Of a DNA stretch of 51,758 nt, positions 50,910-51,758 are shown piece after piece. The translations under genes were made by a program, and so were the position numbers. Source of the stretch: an uncultured Eggerthellaceae bacterium (GTDB lineage: Bacteria; Actinomycetota; Coriobacteriia; Coriobacteriales; Eggerthellaceae); the NCBI GenBank assembly GCA_905234785.1, contig CAJOIP010000010.1:1-51758 (forward strand), written 5' to 3'. Position 1 is the stretch's first letter, and the number at the start of each line of letters is the position of its first letter. The notes beneath the pieces were generated by a model, which was given only the letters and a program-made list of their open reading frames with translations, was not told the DNA's origin and ran no database searches.

Positions 50910-51758
50910 CTACTCGTACTTCCCGGCCTCGTAGGCGTTCTCGGCGGCTTGCTTGCCTTGCATGGCGGCGTTCAGCTCGGCCACGCGCGCGCGGTCCTCG
51001 TCGGTGAGCTCCTGGGTTTCGGCAAGCGCTTCTGCAGGCACGTCGGCATCGCCGTCGAGGTAATCGCGCGGGTCGTGGTTCTCGTTGGGCGGCGTCGACA
51101 CCTGAATGCCCATGAACTCGACCCATCCGAGCGTGCGGCGCGGCACGAAGAGGTCTTGGTACTTCGCGGCCTCGGCGATGGCCTTCATGCACGACACGGC
51201 ATGCGCCAGATCGGCGACCTCGTCCACGTCGGCGACCGGGTCGAAATACGCCGAAGGCACGTCGGCTTCCTTCAACTTCTCCAGATAACCGTCGAGCGCC
51301 GGACGGCCGTCCATGTTGTAGTACACGCCCGTGTGGTCCATCACCGTGTTGTAGCTGAAACCCACGAGCGACGTGCCGCACTCCTGGCACGGCGCGTACG
51401 CGAAACCGGGCTTGCCGATGGCCTGGAAGTAATCGAGCCACTGGAACGCCTGCTTGATATGGCCCTTCGGCATGGTCGGCACGTCGCCGCCGATGGACAC
51501 GATGGACTCGTAACCCATTGCGAAAATCTGCGAGAACGCGTCGTTGAAGTGCTCGTCGAACGAAGAACCCTCGTCAACTACGAAATGCACCTCCATAGGC
51601 CAGGGACCGGTCTTCTCGAACATCTCCTTCACCTGGTCGAGGCACTCGGCGGGCGTCGTCGAGCAGAAGAAATCGTACGTTATCTCGTCGACCGTGGGAT
51701 CCTCGGCGCGCATGCGCTCGTTCTTCTGCTGCAGCTCGATGAGCGACTGCATGCCCAT
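50910..51758 (-). CDS. DUF2064-like NTP transferase/glycosyltransferase, possibly 5'-truncated by the window
   Basis: 282 residues to the window edge, where an ATG happens to fall. The segment VVDEGSSFDEHFNDAFSQIF, then YESIVSIGGDVPTMPKGHI matches the DUF2064 nucleotide-diphospho-sugar fold, with GGDVPTMP as the metal/nucleotide site. The usual KTRL-type nucleotide loop at the N terminus is not visible, so the gene probably continues beyond 51758. Later residues include APCQECGTSLVGFSY and an acidic tail. Same strand as the radical SAM gene, 112 bp upstream. Confidence 0.7.
   Translation of the reverse strand: MGMQSLIELQQKNERMRAEDPTVDEITYDFFCSTTPAECLDQVKEMFEKTGPWPMEVHFVVDEGSSFDEHFNDAFSQIFAMGYESIVSIGGDVPTMPKGHIKQAFQWLDYFQAIGKPGFAYAPCQECGTSLVGFSYNTVMDHTGVYYNMDGRPALDGYLEKLKEADVPSAYFDPVADVDEVADLAHAVSCMKAIAEAAKYQDLFVPRRTLGWVEFMGIQVSTPPNENHDPRDYLDGDADVPAEALAETQELTDEDRARVAELNAAMQGKQAAENAYEAGKYE

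Overview
The window is dense, high-GC bacterial chromosome with mostly housekeeping genes, short gaps and CCA-encoded tRNAs. The gene set suggests a strictly anaerobic Actinobacterium of the Coriobacteriia, probably Eggerthellaceae. The hints are the class III anaerobic ribonucleotide reductase NrdDG with no aerobic enzyme, meso-DAP metabolism, SstT, a DUF169 ferredoxin protein and an AMMECR1/LigB-like/radical SAM group. This assignment is inference from gene content, not from a marker-gene tree.

Region 1-6.4 kb (+ strand) holds a DNA glycosylase/NAD(P)HX epimerase fusion, diaminopimelate dehydrogenase, RsmJ, and an amino-sugar group (glmM, nagB, a beta-helix UDP-GlcNAc-pyrophosphorylase-like protein) that feeds and balances peptidoglycan precursors. 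Region 6.4-14.9 kb holds an Ldh2-type dehydrogenase, an asparagine synthetase without its glutaminase nucleophile, a collapsed MFS transporter remnant, a divergent trigger-factor paralogue, 5-formyl-THF cyclo-ligase, a ROK kinase, a RhaD-like aldolase, lgt, a zinc-ribbon protein and an Nfu protein. Region 15-19 kb holds a divergent LCP protein, murA and purine nucleoside phosphorylase.

Region 19-25.8 kb is redox and translation termination: nrdG-nrdD with a pair of NrdR-box-like sites, divergent trxB, then prmC-prfA and trxA. Region 26-35.4 kb is a minus-strand run of proteostasis and tRNA charging genes in the transcription order tig, clpP, clpX, valS, a zinc-ribbon membrane protein, thrS. 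It is interrupted by dispersed palindromic repeats, one of which lies inside the valS reading frame. Region 35.6-43 kb holds tRNA-Leu, sstT, an EamA transporter, argS, tRNA-His, tRNA-Lys, a degenerate membrane-anchored DEDD-exonuclease-like protein, a 0.4-kb AT-rich repeat-laden stretch, dapL, and a tRNA-Arg whose 3' end is duplicated 197 bp downstream. A large CPA1 antiporter and a PadR regulator follow.

The most unusual part is 45.8-51.8 kb. Seven minus-strand genes with short gaps are read in the order DUF2064-like NTP transferase, Cys-rich radical SAM protein (with an apparent frameshift near its 3' end), ferredoxin-DUF169 protein, GNAT with a Cys tail, LigB/Memo-like protein, AMMECR1 protein, compact radical SAM protein. 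The last three are the components called AmmeMemoRadiSam, whose chemistry is not established as far as I know. Their juxtaposition with a second radical SAM/DUF169 group makes this the best candidate for an undescribed system.
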